A DNA stretch of 64,000 nt from Betaproteobacteria bacterium HGW-Betaproteobacteria-14 (GCA_002840845.1 PHCS01000002.1:62001-126000); one strand, 5' to 3'. Counted from the stretch's first letter, positions 1 to 7,850 are shown. The notes: a model not told the origin generated them from the sequence alone. A program made the numbers and translations.

Positions 1-457
1 TGTCGTCAGACTTGGCCGGGCGGTCGAGGAAGGCGTAGGGCGGCATGTTCGACTCGGGCACCACGTCGCGCGGGTTGTTGAGATGGGCACGATGCCATTC
101 ATCCGAGTAACGGCCGCCGACGCGATGCAGGTCCGGTCCGGTGCGCTTGGAGCCCCACTGGAAGGGATGGTCATAGACGAACTCGCCGGCCACCGAGTAG
201 TGGCCGTAGCGCTCGGTCTCGGCCCTGAAGGGACGGATCATCTGCGAGTGGCAGTTGTAGCAGCCTTCGCGGATGTAGATGTCGCGCCCGGTCAGTTGCA
301 CGGGATCGTAGGGCTTGAGGCCCGCAACCGGCTGGGTGGTGGACTTCTGGAAAAACAGCGGAACGATCTCGACCAGGCCGCCGACGCTGACGACGAGAAT
401 GGTCAGGCCGATCATCCAGCCGATGTTGCGTTCGATGAAATCGTGAGTCAGTTTCAT
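1..457 (-). CDS. ccoO: cbb3-type cytochrome c oxidase subunit II (CcoO), C-terminus beyond window
   Basis: CcoO is the membrane-anchored monohaem cytochrome c subunit of the high-affinity cbb3 terminal oxidase and passes electrons towards CcoN. About 152 residues are present: one N-terminal membrane segment (about residues 12-35) followed by a haem c site CYNCH at about 66-70 in the context [15 protein letters not shown], typical of CcoO. The start ATG at 457 has AGGAAGGA upstream. It lies 18 bp after ccoN, so both are in one operon; ccoQ and ccoP are expected to the left, outside the window. The gene is cut by the window, not broken. Confidence 0.95.
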   Translation of the reverse strand, partial: MKLTHDFIERNIGWMIGLTILVVSVGGLVEIVPLFFQKSTTQPVAGLKPYDPVQLTGRDIYIREGCYNCHSQMIRPFRAETERYGHYSVAGEFVYDHPFQWGSKRTGPDLHRVGGRYSDEWHRAHLNNPRDVVPESNMPPYAFLDRPAKSDD

Positions 458-475
458 GATTGTCCTTCCTCCCTA

Positions 476-1900
476 TCAGGCGTGGCTGCCGGCAGGGGCC
501 AGCACCGGCGCGTCGTAGGGCTTCTGCCCGGCCACGGTCTTCCAGACGTTCCAGGCCATCAACAGCATGCCGACGAGGAACATGAGCCCGCCCAGGAAGC
601 GGATGGTCCAGAAGGGATAGGTGGACTTGACGCTCTCGACGAAGGCGTAGGTGAGCGTGCCGTCCGGGTTGGTGGCACGCCACATGAGGCCCTGCATCAC
701 GCCTGCGATCCACATCGCCGCGATGTAGAGCACGACGCCGATGGTGGCGATCCAGAAATGAACCGTCATCAGCTTGATGCTGTGCATCTGCTCGCGCCCG
801 AAGAGACGCGGGATGAGGTAGTAGATCGAACCGATGGAGATGAAGGCCACCCAGCCCAGCGCCCCGCTATGCACGTGGCCGACCGTCCAGTCGGTGTAGT
901 GCGAGAGGGCATTGACCGTCTTGATGGACATCATCGGCCCCTCGAAGGTGCTCATGCCGTAGAAGGACAGGCTGGTGATGAGGAACTTGAGGATCGGGTC
1001 GTCGCGCAGTTTGTGCCAGGCGCCCGACATGGTCATGATGCCGTTGATCATGCCGCCCCAGGAAGGCGCCAGCAGGATCAGCGAGAAAATCATGCCGATC
1101 GACTGGGCCCAGTCGGGCAGCGCGGTGTAGTGCAGGTGGTGCGGGCCGGCCCACATGTAGGTGAAGATCAGCGCCCAGAAGTGCACCACCGAGAGGCGGT
1201 AGGAGTACACCGGACGGCCCGCCTGCTTGGGCACGAAGTAGTACATCATGCCGAGGAAGCCGGCCGTGAGGAAGAAGCCCACCGCGTTGTGGCCATACCA
1301 CCACTGGATCATGGCGTCCTGCACCCCGGCATAACAGGAGTAGGACTTGGTCAGGGTCACCGGGATCGCGCAGCTGTTGACCAGGTGCAGGATCGCCACG
1401 GTCAGGATGAAGCCGCCATAGAACCAGTTGGCAACATAGATGTGCGGCACTTTGCGCTTCATGATGGTGCCGAAGAAGACCACCGCATAGGACACCCACA
1501 CCAGCGTGATGAGGATGTCGATCGGCCATTCGAGCTCGGCGTACTCCTTGCTGGAAGTTATGCCCAGCGGCAGCGTCACGGCGGCCAGCACGATGACCAG
1601 CTGCCAGCCCCAGAAGGTAAAGGCGGCCAGCCCCGGCGCGAACAGCGGCGTGTGCCCGGTGCGCTGCACCACGTAGTAGCTGGTGGCAAACAGCGCACAC
1701 CCACCAAAGGCGAAGATCACGGCATTGGTGTGCAGCGGGCGCAGCCGGCCATAACTCAGCCACTCGTGCACATTGAGATCCGGCCAAACCAGCTGGGCGG
1801 CTATGATGACGCCCACCAGCATGCCGACGATGCCCCAGACCACCGTCATCACGGCGAACTGGCGCACCACCTTGTAGTTGTATGTCGCTTGGTTATCCAT
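476..1900 (-). CDS. ccoN: cbb3-type cytochrome c oxidase subunit I (CcoN)
   Basis: This is the catalytic, O2-reducing and proton-pumping subunit of cbb3 oxidase in the inner membrane. At 474 residues it has normal family length, with about 12 hydrophobic segments. Expected haem and copper ligand regions are visible: LHTNAVIF in the second helix, [10 protein letters not shown] for the binuclear centre, [11 protein letters not shown], and [17 protein letters not shown]. It is the first gene of the ccoNO operon. An FNR box about 106 bp upstream, with a matching -10 element, points to induction under low oxygen. The cbb3 maturation genes ccoI and ccoS lie a few kilobases away in the same orientation. 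Confidence 0.97.
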   Translation of the reverse strand: MDNQATYNYKVVRQFAVMTVVWGIVGMLVGVIIAAQLVWPDLNVHEWLSYGRLRPLHTNAVIFAFGGCALFATSYYVVQRTGHTPLFAPGLAAFTFWGWQLVIVLAAVTLPLGITSSKEYAELEWPIDILITLVWVSYAVVFFGTIMKRKVPHIYVANWFYGGFILTVAILHLVNSCAIPVTLTKSYSCYAGVQDAMIQWWYGHNAVGFFLTAGFLGMMYYFVPKQAGRPVYSYRLSVVHFWALIFTYMWAGPHHLHYTALPDWAQSIGMIFSLILLAPSWGGMINGIMTMSGAWHKLRDDPILKFLITSLSFYGMSTFEGPMMSIKTVNALSHYTDWTVGHVHSGALGWVAFISIGSIYYLIPRLFGREQMHSIKLMTVHFWIATIGVVLYIAAMWIAGVMQGLMWRATNPDGTLTYAFVESVKSTYPFWTIRFLGGLMFLVGMLLMAWNVWKTVAGQKPYDAPVLAPAGSHA

Positions 1901-1964
1901 AAACGGAGGGCCTCATTAAGGGAATGCAGGATTGTATTCGGGGCAGGCACAAGATACCCACATA

Positions 1965-2013
1965 AAACGAGAGGATACCCTTAAATAATCACCGCCTAAT
2001 TGATTCAAGTCAA
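1965..2013 (-). promoter_or_regulatory. FNR/ANR-dependent promoter of ccoNO
   Basis: TTGACTTGAATCAA (read on the minus strand, 2013-2000) matches the FNR consensus TTGAT-N4-ATCAA at 9 of 10 positions. A -10-like TATCCT lies at 1977-1972, exactly 22 bp downstream, the spacing of class II FNR-activated promoters. The predicted transcription start is near 1965, 65 bp before ccoN. FNR control of ccoNOQP is well established in proteobacteria; the assignment here rests on sequence and spacing. Confidence 0.7.
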
Positions 2014-2117
2014 AAGCAACAATTGGGGTCCAAAAAAACGGACGCGGAGGGAGGGGCCGCGCCCGTAACCCCAAAGGAACCTTCGAACTCACTTGTGCCC
2101 GCCCTTGCTTCCGGGTT

Positions 2118-2768
2118 TCAGAAGCGCCAGCCGAGACCGATGCCGACCGCAAGCGGATCGACCTTGACGTGGCTGATCTTGCCCAAGCCGGGCGCCGCCA
2201 CGTCGCTGCGGATGTAGATCTTCTTGACGTCAAGGTTGAGGAACAGGCTCTTGCCGAGTTTCACATCGAAGCCCGCCTGCAACGCCCCGCCCCAGGAATC
2301 GTTTTCGAGATGCAGTTTGGTGATCCCGGGCACAGCCAGGTCGTCGTTGGTGATGCGCGTGTAGTTGATGCCTGCGCCGATGTAAGGACGGAACTGGCTG
2401 TTCGGGAGGAAATGGTATTGCAGCGTCAGTGTCGGCGGCAGATGCCGGAAGCTGCCTGCCTTGAAAGCCCCGATGGCGCTTTGCGTGACCTTTACGCCAT
2501 GCTTCTGGGGCACGGTCAGGATCAACTCGGCCGCAATGTTCTTGGTGAAAAAGTAGCTGATATCCACTTCCGGGATGGTCTTGCTGGACACATGGATGGC
2601 GTCCGCCGGCACGGCAAGCAGCGGAATCGCCCCGGACTTGTTTGCCGTGTCGAGATTGACCGCGCGCACGCGAACCATCCAGGGGCCATCGGTGGCGAAT
2701 GCTACGGGAGCTGACAATGCGGTAGAGGCGACCGCCAGGGCCAGAAGCCGTTTCATGGATCGTTTCAT
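2118..2768 (-). CDS. ompW: OmpW-family outer membrane protein
   Basis: This is a small 8-stranded beta-barrel outer membrane protein; OmpW relatives transport small hydrophobic molecules and often respond to oxygen or stress. It has 216 residues with a signal peptide ending near SAPVAFA, then alternating beta strands such as TLQYHF, FRPYIGAGINYT and SWGGALQAGFDV, and a C-terminal aromatic WRF typical of barrel proteins. The start is taken as ATG at 2768 because GAGGAG lies six bases before it; a TTG one codon upstream is less likely. It follows the hemerythrin gene by 44 bp and may be cotranscribed with it. Confidence 0.9.
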   Translation of the reverse strand: MKRSMKRLLALAVASTALSAPVAFATDGPWMVRVRAVNLDTANKSGAIPLLAVPADAIHVSSKTIPEVDISYFFTKNIAAELILTVPQKHGVKVTQSAIGAFKAGSFRHLPPTLTLQYHFLPNSQFRPYIGAGINYTRITNDDLAVPGITKLHLENDSWGGALQAGFDVKLGKSLFLNLDVKKIYIRSDVAAPGLGKISHVKVDPLAVGIGLGWRF

Positions 2769-2812
2769 CAAGAACTCCTCAAGTAAAAAATACTGGTGCT
2801 GAATTCATTGGA

Positions 2813-3286
2813 TCAGTGGCTCCAGAACTTCCAGGAGCGCTTTTTCTCCAGGGTGGCTTCCTTCGACGGCCAACGGGTCTCGATGCCGCGCGCGAGAAAA
2901 TGGCCTCCGTATCGCTTGTCGCTCTGGTGGATATGTTTGGTCAGCCACACTTTGAGAAAATGCAGCAGTTCGAAACTGATCGCCGCCTTGCCGGCATCCA
3001 GCTTTTGCTGCAGATCGACCACCTGCTCGGTAAGCAGCTCGTGTTCGTGCTTGTGGTTCTCGTGATCCGGATAGCCAAGGATGCGCATCAGGCTTTCCTC
3101 CACGGCGAAGTGCACGCGGGTGTATTCGGCAAGCCGATCGAGAATGCCCCTGCACTCGGCAGACCCCCTGTGTCCGGCTATTGCCGAATGGAGTTCGTTG
3201 AGCAATCCAACCAGCACCTTGTGCTGCTCGTCTATTTCCTGGATGCCGACGCTGAGATCGTCAGACCAGGCAAACAAGGCATCCAT
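2813..3286 (-). CDS. bacteriohemerythrin (non-haem diiron O2/NO-binding protein)
   Basis: This 157-residue single-domain hemerythrin holds a di-iron centre in a four-helix bundle and binds O2, and possibly NO, in the cytoplasm. The diiron ligands are all present: H22, H59-x3-E63, H78-x3-H82 and H118-x4-D123. After the bundle there is a short basic tail rich in K, W and S. The ATG at 3286 is preceded by AGGGGG, which is buried in a long inverted repeat (see the element just upstream). Its neighbours are an FNR regulator and an Rrf2 regulator, fitting a role in O2 or NO sensing or scavenging. Confidence 0.93.
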   Translation of the reverse strand: MDALFAWSDDLSVGIQEIDEQHKVLVGLLNELHSAIAGHRGSAECRGILDRLAEYTRVHFAVEESLMRILGYPDHENHKHEHELLTEQVVDLQQKLDAGKAAISFELLHFLKVWLTKHIHQSDKRYGGHFLARGIETRWPSKEATLEKKRSWKFWSH

Positions 3287-3290
3287 CAAG

Positions 3291-3334
3291 CCCCCTGTAA
3301 AGATAATCGGATGTTTTTATCTTAATACAGGGGG
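3291..3334 (-). promoter_or_regulatory. Long inverted repeat hiding the hemerythrin ribosome binding site
   Basis: The arms CCCCCTGTAAAGATAA (3291-3306) and TTATCTTAATACAGGGGG (3317-3334) are complementary apart from a 2-nt bulge, around a 10-nt loop. In the mRNA the Shine-Dalgarno sequence AGGGGG sits in the 3' arm, paired with CCCCCU. The inner part AAGAT-N14-ATCTT also resembles an NsrR/Rrf2-type DNA operator. It could be an RNA switch, a protein operator, or both; the dyad itself is seen directly. Confidence 0.6.
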
Positions 3335-3433
3335 AGGCCGGCGGGCGCTCCAGAACCATGACATACGTCAACCTTTGTGTCCGTTGCGTCGACGCTGCGA
3401 ATCAAATGAGCGTGGGGTCCGTTCATCTCGGAT

Positions 3434-3455
3434 GTCGGCCTGAAGGCCGACCTAC
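3434..3455. repeat. Single REP-like palindrome (GTCGGCC family)
   Basis: The palindrome GTCGGCCTGAAGGCCGAC followed by CTAC is identical to arms of the paired elements at 7851-7910, 62737-62793 and 63441-63497. Here a single unit lies between the hemerythrin gene and fnr. Confidence 0.8.
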
Positions 3456-3494
3456 GGGAGGCGGGTAGCGGATCGGTTCGGCCTGACTTGGGCT

Positions 3495-4247
3495 TCAGGC
3501 GGCGTTTATTCGTCCAATCGCCTCCAACTGGCGCGGATCGATCAGCTGCACTTGCCGCCGATTCATGGCAATAAGGCCTGCGTTCTGGAACTTGGACAGA
3601 ATGCGGCAGACCGTCTCCTCGGCAATGCCGAGATAGTTGCCAATGTCGCCGCGGGACATGCTCAAGCGAAATTGAGTCGCCGAAAAATTGCGGGCGGCAA
3701 AGCGTCTGGACAGCCCGATCAGGTACTCGGCTAGGCGTTCCTCGGCGTTCCGCCTCCCGAGCAGCAACATGAGTTCCTCGTCCTGACGGATATGTCCGCT
3801 CATGATCTTAAGCATCTGGTACTGGATCGAGGGGATGCTTTGAGCCAGTTCATCGAGCCGCTCGGCCTCCACCTTGCAGATGGACGTAGTTTCGAGCGCC
3901 CGCGCTTCGCAACTGTACCGTCCCGATTCAAGCGCGCTCAATCCCAGGAGTTCGCCCGCGATATGGAAACCGGTGATCTGCACGCGCCCGTCCGGTGTGC
4001 CGACGTAAGTCTTCACTGAGCCGCCGCGGATCGCATAAATGAAATCGAAGTGCTCACCCGGCCTGAAGAGGAGTTGTCCGCGCTTATAGATTTCCTTGCG
4101 TTTGACGATACTCTCCAGCAGCGTCATGTCGGCCTGATGCAAGCCGAGTGGAAGACACAGCCGATAGACGCCGCATTGCGCGCAACCAACAGGTTCGCAT
4201 GGCGGCCCAAGCGCGGCACCAAGCGGAGTCACCTTTGAGCCGGGCAT
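3495..4247 (-). CDS. fnr: FNR/ANR-type [4Fe-4S] oxygen-sensing transcription regulator
   Basis: This Crp/Fnr-family activator dimerises on DNA when its oxygen-labile iron-sulfur cluster is intact. The chosen start (ATG 4247, GGAG six bases upstream) gives 250 residues; a longer reading would overlap the upstream gene. The cluster ligands fit FNR: C22-x2-C25-x5-C31 plus C124, in the positions of E. coli C20, C23, C29 and C122. A cyclic-nucleotide-like beta roll (about 45-150) is followed by a dimer helix and a winged helix-turn-helix. The recognition helix reads EETVCR where E. coli FNR has VETISR, so the DNA-contacting Ser212 is replaced by Cys. It lies 19 bp after the Rrf2 gene, probably in one operon. 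Confidence 0.93.
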   Translation of the reverse strand: MPGSKVTPLGAALGPPCEPVGCAQCGVYRLCLPLGLHQADMTLLESIVKRKEIYKRGQLLFRPGEHFDFIYAIRGGSVKTYVGTPDGRVQITGFHIAGELLGLSALESGRYSCEARALETTSICKVEAERLDELAQSIPSIQYQMLKIMSGHIRQDEELMLLLGRRNAEERLAEYLIGLSRRFAARNFSATQFRLSMSRGDIGNYLGIAEETVCRILSKFQNAGLIAMNRRQVQLIDPRQLEAIGRINAA

Positions 4248-4266
4248 TGTCATCTCCGATACACAT

Positions 4267-4830
4267 TCATGAGCGCTTGCCAGCGTTATGGCCATTGCGT
4301 CTGATGTCGTCAATGCCTGCGCCGGCTTTCTGCGGATGGACAAGGATCGCTTGCACGTTGCCTCGCGCAACCCCCTTGATCTCCAGCGCAGCAAATGGAA
4401 GCTCCGTGAGTCGATATTTCCCGCTCCGGACGGCCGCTGCGAGTTTGCCGAGGGTCTGCTGATTCAGTAGTTTCACAATTTTCGTCTTAATCGGCTTCCA
4501 CTGGGTATGCACTGGGCAGGCCGTCTCGTCGCCGCAAACCTTCAGCCCAAGCACGCAGTTATCGGTCAAGCCGGGCCCCTCAATCAGCGTGAGAATCTGC
4601 ATCAAGTCGGTCTTCTCGCCGCCCTCTCGCAGACACACCCCGCCCTGCCGCCCGCGAAAGGAATCGACCAGTTTTCCACGGCCGAGACTTTGCATGATTT
4701 TCGCTAGGTAAGGCGGCGGAACGCCGAGGTGGTCAGCAACCGTGCGGATCAATACGGGAACGCCGCGCGGCTGGGTTGCAATGAAAATGAGCGCCTGAAT
4801 GGCGTATTGACTGGTGCGTGACAGAATCAT
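4267..4830 (-). CDS. Rrf2-family transcription regulator with [Fe-S]-type cysteine triad (IscR/NsrR-like)
   Basis: The 187-residue protein has the Rrf2 winged helix at its N-terminus (ILSRTSQYAIQALIFIA, then the recognition region around PPPYLAKIMQSL and the wing RGRQGGVCL). Cysteines C92-x6-C99-x5-C105 match the placement of the cluster-binding triads of IscR and NsrR, so an iron-sulfur cluster sensing NO or redox state is likely. A C-terminal extension of about 30 residues beyond the usual family length is present. No isc genes are near, so it is not simply IscR; hemerythrin and fnr as neighbours favour an NO/redox role. A 26-bp palindrome over its promoter suggests autoregulation. Confidence 0.88.
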   Translation of the reverse strand: MILSRTSQYAIQALIFIATQPRGVPVLIRTVADHLGVPPPYLAKIMQSLGRGKLVDSFRGRQGGVCLREGGEKTDLMQILTLIEGPGLTDNCVLGLKVCGDETACPVHTQWKPIKTKIVKLLNQQTLGKLAAAVRSGKYRLTELPFAALEIKGVARGNVQAILVHPQKAGAGIDDIRRNGHNAGKRS

Positions 4831-4854
4831 GTCGATATCCTTAGAAATAATAGT

Positions 4855-4880
4855 ATATCAAGACATTTATATCTTGATAT
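4855..4880. promoter_or_regulatory. Palindromic operator candidate in the Rrf2 gene promoter
   Basis: ATATCAAGA (4855-4863) and TCTTGATAT (4872-4880) form a perfect 9-bp inverted repeat with an 8-bp spacer, 25-50 bp before the Rrf2 gene. One arm overlaps a -10-like TATACT (4857-4852 on the minus strand). The position suits a repressor site, probably for the Rrf2 protein itself. The TTGAT half sites face outward, so it is not an FNR box. Confidence 0.6.
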
Positions 4881-5008
4881 TAACCTGCAGGCATCGCCTT
4901 TATTTCCTGTTGCCGAAATGATTGGGGAAAAAAACGGCAATTAGGGAATAACGCTATGATTTTCTGGGATATAGGCCTGATCGAGACAGTCTGCCGGGCC
5001 GGGCTAGC

Positions 5009-5036
5009 AAAAAAAAGGGTGCGCTTTGCGCACCCC
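5009..5036 (-). terminator. Rho-independent terminator of the sRNA and of ccoI-ccoS
   Basis: On the minus strand an 8-bp perfect stem GGGTGCGC/GCGCACCC with a 3-nt loop is followed directly by eight T. It ends the predicted small RNA and would also stop read-through from ccoS, which ends 120 bp upstream. Confidence 0.9.
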
Positions 5037-5087
5037 AACCCCAACAGAGAGACAAGACTCCGGACCCGTTGCCGAGCCCAAAACCTT
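5009..5087 (-). ncRNA. Candidate FNR-activated small RNA, about 79 nt
   Basis: The RNA is predicted from a class II FNR promoter that fires at 5087 and a rho-independent terminator ending at 5009, with no ORF between. It would start with A, could form a 5' stem GGGCUC/GGGUCC (GU pairs allowed), have an unpaired C/U-rich stretch around UCUUGUCUCUCUGUU, and end in the terminator stem plus eight U. This layout resembles oxygen-responsive sRNAs such as enterobacterial FnrS, with no sequence kinship claimed. Nucleotides 34-55 are complementary to the folE2 translation start region. No transcript evidence is available. Confidence 0.65.
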
Positions 5088-5135
5088 GGGCGAAGTATGG
5101 ATAAAGCGCCTTCCGAAAAAATTGATGTGAATCAA
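5087..5135 (-). promoter_or_regulatory. Perfect FNR box with matching -10 element (sRNA promoter)
   Basis: TTGATTCACATCAA (minus strand, 5135-5122) matches the FNR consensus at all ten defined positions. CATACT at 5099-5094 lies 22 bp downstream, placing the box at -41.5 from an A at 5087. No protein gene begins within the next 250 bp on this strand and a terminator intervenes, so the transcript should be a short RNA. The 325-bp gap between the Rrf2 gene and ccoS holds only this unit and the palindrome at 4855-4880. Confidence 0.75.
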
Positions 5136-5155
5136 ATCGAGGTCGATTCAGCGTA

Positions 5156-5401
5156 TTACTTTGGTACATCCGATCCATTTGTCTTCTTGCCCTCGCCATC
5201 GCGGGGCGCGATGGCCGCGCTTATGGCAGGATCCACTTCCGGATTCAATCCCGGCCCGGGCCGATCGTCATCCATGAGCACGCGGTAGCCCGGGCCTTCG
5301 AGGTCATCGAACTGTCCGTTGTTGACCGACCACCAGAACACCGCGCCGATCAGAAAGACCAGCAGGACCGAAAGCGGAATCAGCAAGTACAGGATTTCCA
5401 T
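5156..5401 (-). CDS. ccoS: cbb3 oxidase maturation protein CcoS
   Basis: This 81-residue membrane protein is needed for cofactor insertion into cbb3 oxidase. It has one N-terminal membrane helix (about residues 4-25) then the family signature VNNGQFDDLEGPGYRVLMDDD. The tail after DDD (GPGLNPEVDPAISAAIAP and a lysine-rich end) is longer than in many CcoS proteins. The ATG at 5401 shares one base with the ccoI stop, so the two are translationally coupled. Confidence 0.93.
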   Translation of the reverse strand: MEILYLLIPLSVLLVFLIGAVFWWSVNNGQFDDLEGPGYRVLMDDDRPGPGLNPEVDPAISAAIAPRDGEGKKTNGSDVPK

Positions 5402-7836
5402 CAGTTTTTTCCGCGATTCTGCAGCCGCAGGGCGTTGGCCACCACCAGCAGGGAACTGGCCGACATGCCTATCCCCGCCATCCAGGGGGTAATCCAGCCC
5501 AACATCGCCAGCGGGATGGCGGAAAGATTGTAGGCGAAAGCCCAAGCGAGATTTTGCCGAACAATGCGCCGGGTTTGACGCGCCAACTCCACCGCTTCGG
5601 CAAGACACGCAAGGTTCTCACCCAGGAGGACGATATCAGCCTGGTTGCGCGCGAGTTCCGTGCCGCCACCCATGGCCACCGACACCTGGGCCTGCGCCAG
5701 CACGGGCGCATCGTTGACGCCATCTCCCACCATCGCCACCACGGCACCTCGACTCTGCAGGGCAGCGATGAAGTCGTGCTTGCCTTGGGGCGTCATGCCG
5801 CCGTGGGCATCCTGGATCGCCAAGGCCGCCGCCACCGGCCCCACCGCCTCGACAGAATCCCCGGAGAGCAGCGTGATGTGGCAGCCGAGATCGCGCAACC
5901 GTCGCACCAGCTCAGCCGCTTCTGCACGGATTTGATCGCCCAGGCGGAATACGGCGATCCAGCCGGATTCGTCCGCCAGCATCACGCATGTGTCGCCCTT
6001 GGCGATAAGCGTCTGAGCTGCGGCCGGCAGCGGAAGATCATGCAGTTCTCCGGCGAACCCGGCCCGGCCCAGGCGCAGCCTGCGTCCATCGATCTTTCCC
6101 TCGACGCCCTGGCCAGTATGGCTTTGCAGCGCTTGCGGCGGCGATTCGACGTTCACGGCTGATTCGCTTAACGCCTTCCCGATTGCGTGCTCCGAGCCCT
6201 GCTCCAGCGCCGCCGCAAGGCTTAACGCTGCCTCGGCCGTCATGACGCCCAGCGGCAACGTCTCCTGCAGCCGCAACCGGCCCCAAGTCAGCGTGCCGGT
6301 CTTGTCGAAGACGATATGGTCCGCGCGGGCCAGGGTTTCGATGGCATGGCCGCGCGCTACCAGCAGCCCTAGCCTGGAGAACGCGCCGGTGGCCACCGCC
6401 AGCGCCGCCGGCGTGGCAAGCGACAGCGCGCAGGGGCAGCTCACCACCAGCACCGAGACAAAGATCCACAAGGCGCGAGAAGCGTCGATCTGCATCCAGA
6501 CGACGCCCGTCACGAGAGCCATCAGCAGCAATGCCGCGACGAACCAGGCCGCGACGCGATCGGCCAGCTGCACCAGGCGCGGCTTTTCGGTAATCGCCCG
6601 CTCCATCAACCGCATGATCGAGGCGAGCCGCGTTGCTTCGCCGACCTGAACTACCTGCTGCACCAGCGGACTGCGGATGTTCGTCGTGCCGCCGGTCAAT
6701 TCGCCGCCTGCCGTCTTGGCAATGGGACGGCTCTCGCCAGTCAGCAGGGATTCGTCGACCTCGCTCTCGCCCTGCAGCACGATGCCGTCGGCGGGAATGC
6801 TCTGCCCTGGCGCCACCAGCACCCGGTCACCCGGTCGCAGCGCCGAAACAACGACCCGCTCCGTCTGCAGCGAAGGAAATGCCGTCAGGCGATCCGCAAA
6901 CGCCGGGAGGGCGCGGCCGACGCGCTCGATAGAGCGCACTGACTGGTGGCGCGCGAGCATTTCCAAGTAGCGCCCGCCCAAGAGCAGAAAAACGAACATC
7001 GCGACGGAATCGAAATACACTTCGCCCGCGCCGCTGAGCGTTGCCCACAGGCTGGCTGCGAAGGCGGCGCCGATGCCCAGCGCCACCGGCACGTCCATGC
7101 CCACGCGCCTGAGACGCAGGTCCCGCCAGGCATTGCGGAAAAAGGGTGCGGCGGAATACAGCACGACCGGCAGCGTGAGGATCAAGCTGGCCCAACGCAT
7201 GAGGCTCTCGATGTCGGCGCTCATGGTGCCTTCGTCCGCCACGTACGCCGGCACGGCATACATCATCACCTGCATCATGCCGAACCCGGCGACGAAGAGG
7301 CGCCATAGCGCAGAACGCCGCTCGCGGCCGGCGATCTCCTCCGAGCGGGCCGCGTCGTAAGGATAGGCGTGGTAGCCGATGGCGGCGACCGCTGCAAGGA
7401 TGCCGGAGAGCCTGATGCGCTGCTCGTCCCAGCGCACGCGCGCACGCCGCGTGGCGTAATTGATCTCCACCGCGGTAACGCCGGCCTGGCGCGTCAGGTG
7501 CTGTTCGTTGAGCCAGACGCAGGCGGCGCAGGTAATGCCTTCGAGGATTAGCGACGCCTCGCGCTCATGCTCCGAGAGCGGCCGCACAAAGCTCTTCTGC
7601 ACATCCGGGTTGTCGTAGAGAGTCAGTTCCCCCAGCACGGCGGGCAAAGCATCGCGCGGGCTTTCCGGCAGCGCGTCGCGGTGCCGGTAGTAGTCGTCCA
7701 GCCCGTTGTCGACGATAGCCTGCGCCACCGCCTGGCAACCGGCACAGCACATCGCGCGCGGCACGCCACCTATGACTACGGGAAAAGTCAGTCCCTGCGG
7801 GACGGGGAGACCGCAGTGGTAGCAGGATTCAGTCAT
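5401..7836 (-). CDS. ccoI: Copper-translocating P1B-type ATPase for cbb3 oxidase assembly (CcoI)
   Basis: CcoI moves Cu across the inner membrane for the CuB site of cbb3 oxidase. The 811-residue protein has an N-terminal metal-binding region with CYHCG (5-9) and CCAGC (30-34), a heavy-metal domain with CAAC (103-106), membrane helices, the actuator motif LTGES, the transmembrane Cu site SCPCAL, the phosphorylation motif DKTGTLT and the hinge GDGVNDAP. The extra N-terminal cysteine-rich zone is characteristic of CcoI/FixI rather than general CopA. It is coupled to ccoS. A paired REP element lies 14 bp before the start, and the ribosome binding site is weak. Confidence 0.95.
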   Translation of the reverse strand: MTESCYHCGLPVPQGLTFPVVIGGVPRAMCCAGCQAVAQAIVDNGLDDYYRHRDALPESPRDALPAVLGELTLYDNPDVQKSFVRPLSEHEREASLILEGITCAACVWLNEQHLTRQAGVTAVEINYATRRARVRWDEQRIRLSGILAAVAAIGYHAYPYDAARSEEIAGRERRSALWRLFVAGFGMMQVMMYAVPAYVADEGTMSADIESLMRWASLILTLPVVLYSAAPFFRNAWRDLRLRRVGMDVPVALGIGAAFAASLWATLSGAGEVYFDSVAMFVFLLLGGRYLEMLARHQSVRSIERVGRALPAFADRLTAFPSLQTERVVVSALRPGDRVLVAPGQSIPADGIVLQGESEVDESLLTGESRPIAKTAGGELTGGTTNIRSPLVQQVVQVGEATRLASIMRLMERAITEKPRLVQLADRVAAWFVAALLLMALVTGVVWMQIDASRALWIFVSVLVVSCPCALSLATPAALAVATGAFSRLGLLVARGHAIETLARADHIVFDKTGTLTWGRLRLQETLPLGVMTAEAALSLAAALEQGSEHAIGKALSESAVNVESPPQALQSHTGQGVEGKIDGRRLRLGRAGFAGELHDLPLPAAAQTLIAKGDTCVMLADESGWIAVFRLGDQIRAEAAELVRRLRDLGCHITLLSGDSVEAVGPVAAALAIQDAHGGMTPQGKHDFIAALQSRGAVVAMVGDGVNDAPVLAQAQVSVAMGGGTELARNQADIVLLGENLACLAEAVELARQTRRIVRQNLAWAFAYNLSAIPLAMLGWITPWMAGIGMSASSLLVVANALRLQNRGKN

Positions 7837-7850
7837 TGTGCTAGACCCGC

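Noticed and set aside
83-1984. 633-codon plus-strand open frame across ccoN
   Set aside because: It is antisense to a clear ccoN, rich in His, Arg, Asp and Gly as expected from reading a GC-rich gene backwards, and has no domain.
4855-4880. The ATATCAAGA/TCTTGATAT dyad as an FNR box
   Set aside because: The TTGAT half sites point outward with the wrong spacing; FNR needs TTGAT-N4-ATCAA.
5136-5200. Perfect FNR box acting rightward on the plus strand
   Set aside because: No -10 at the right distance and no plus-strand gene; it would run antisense into ccoS.
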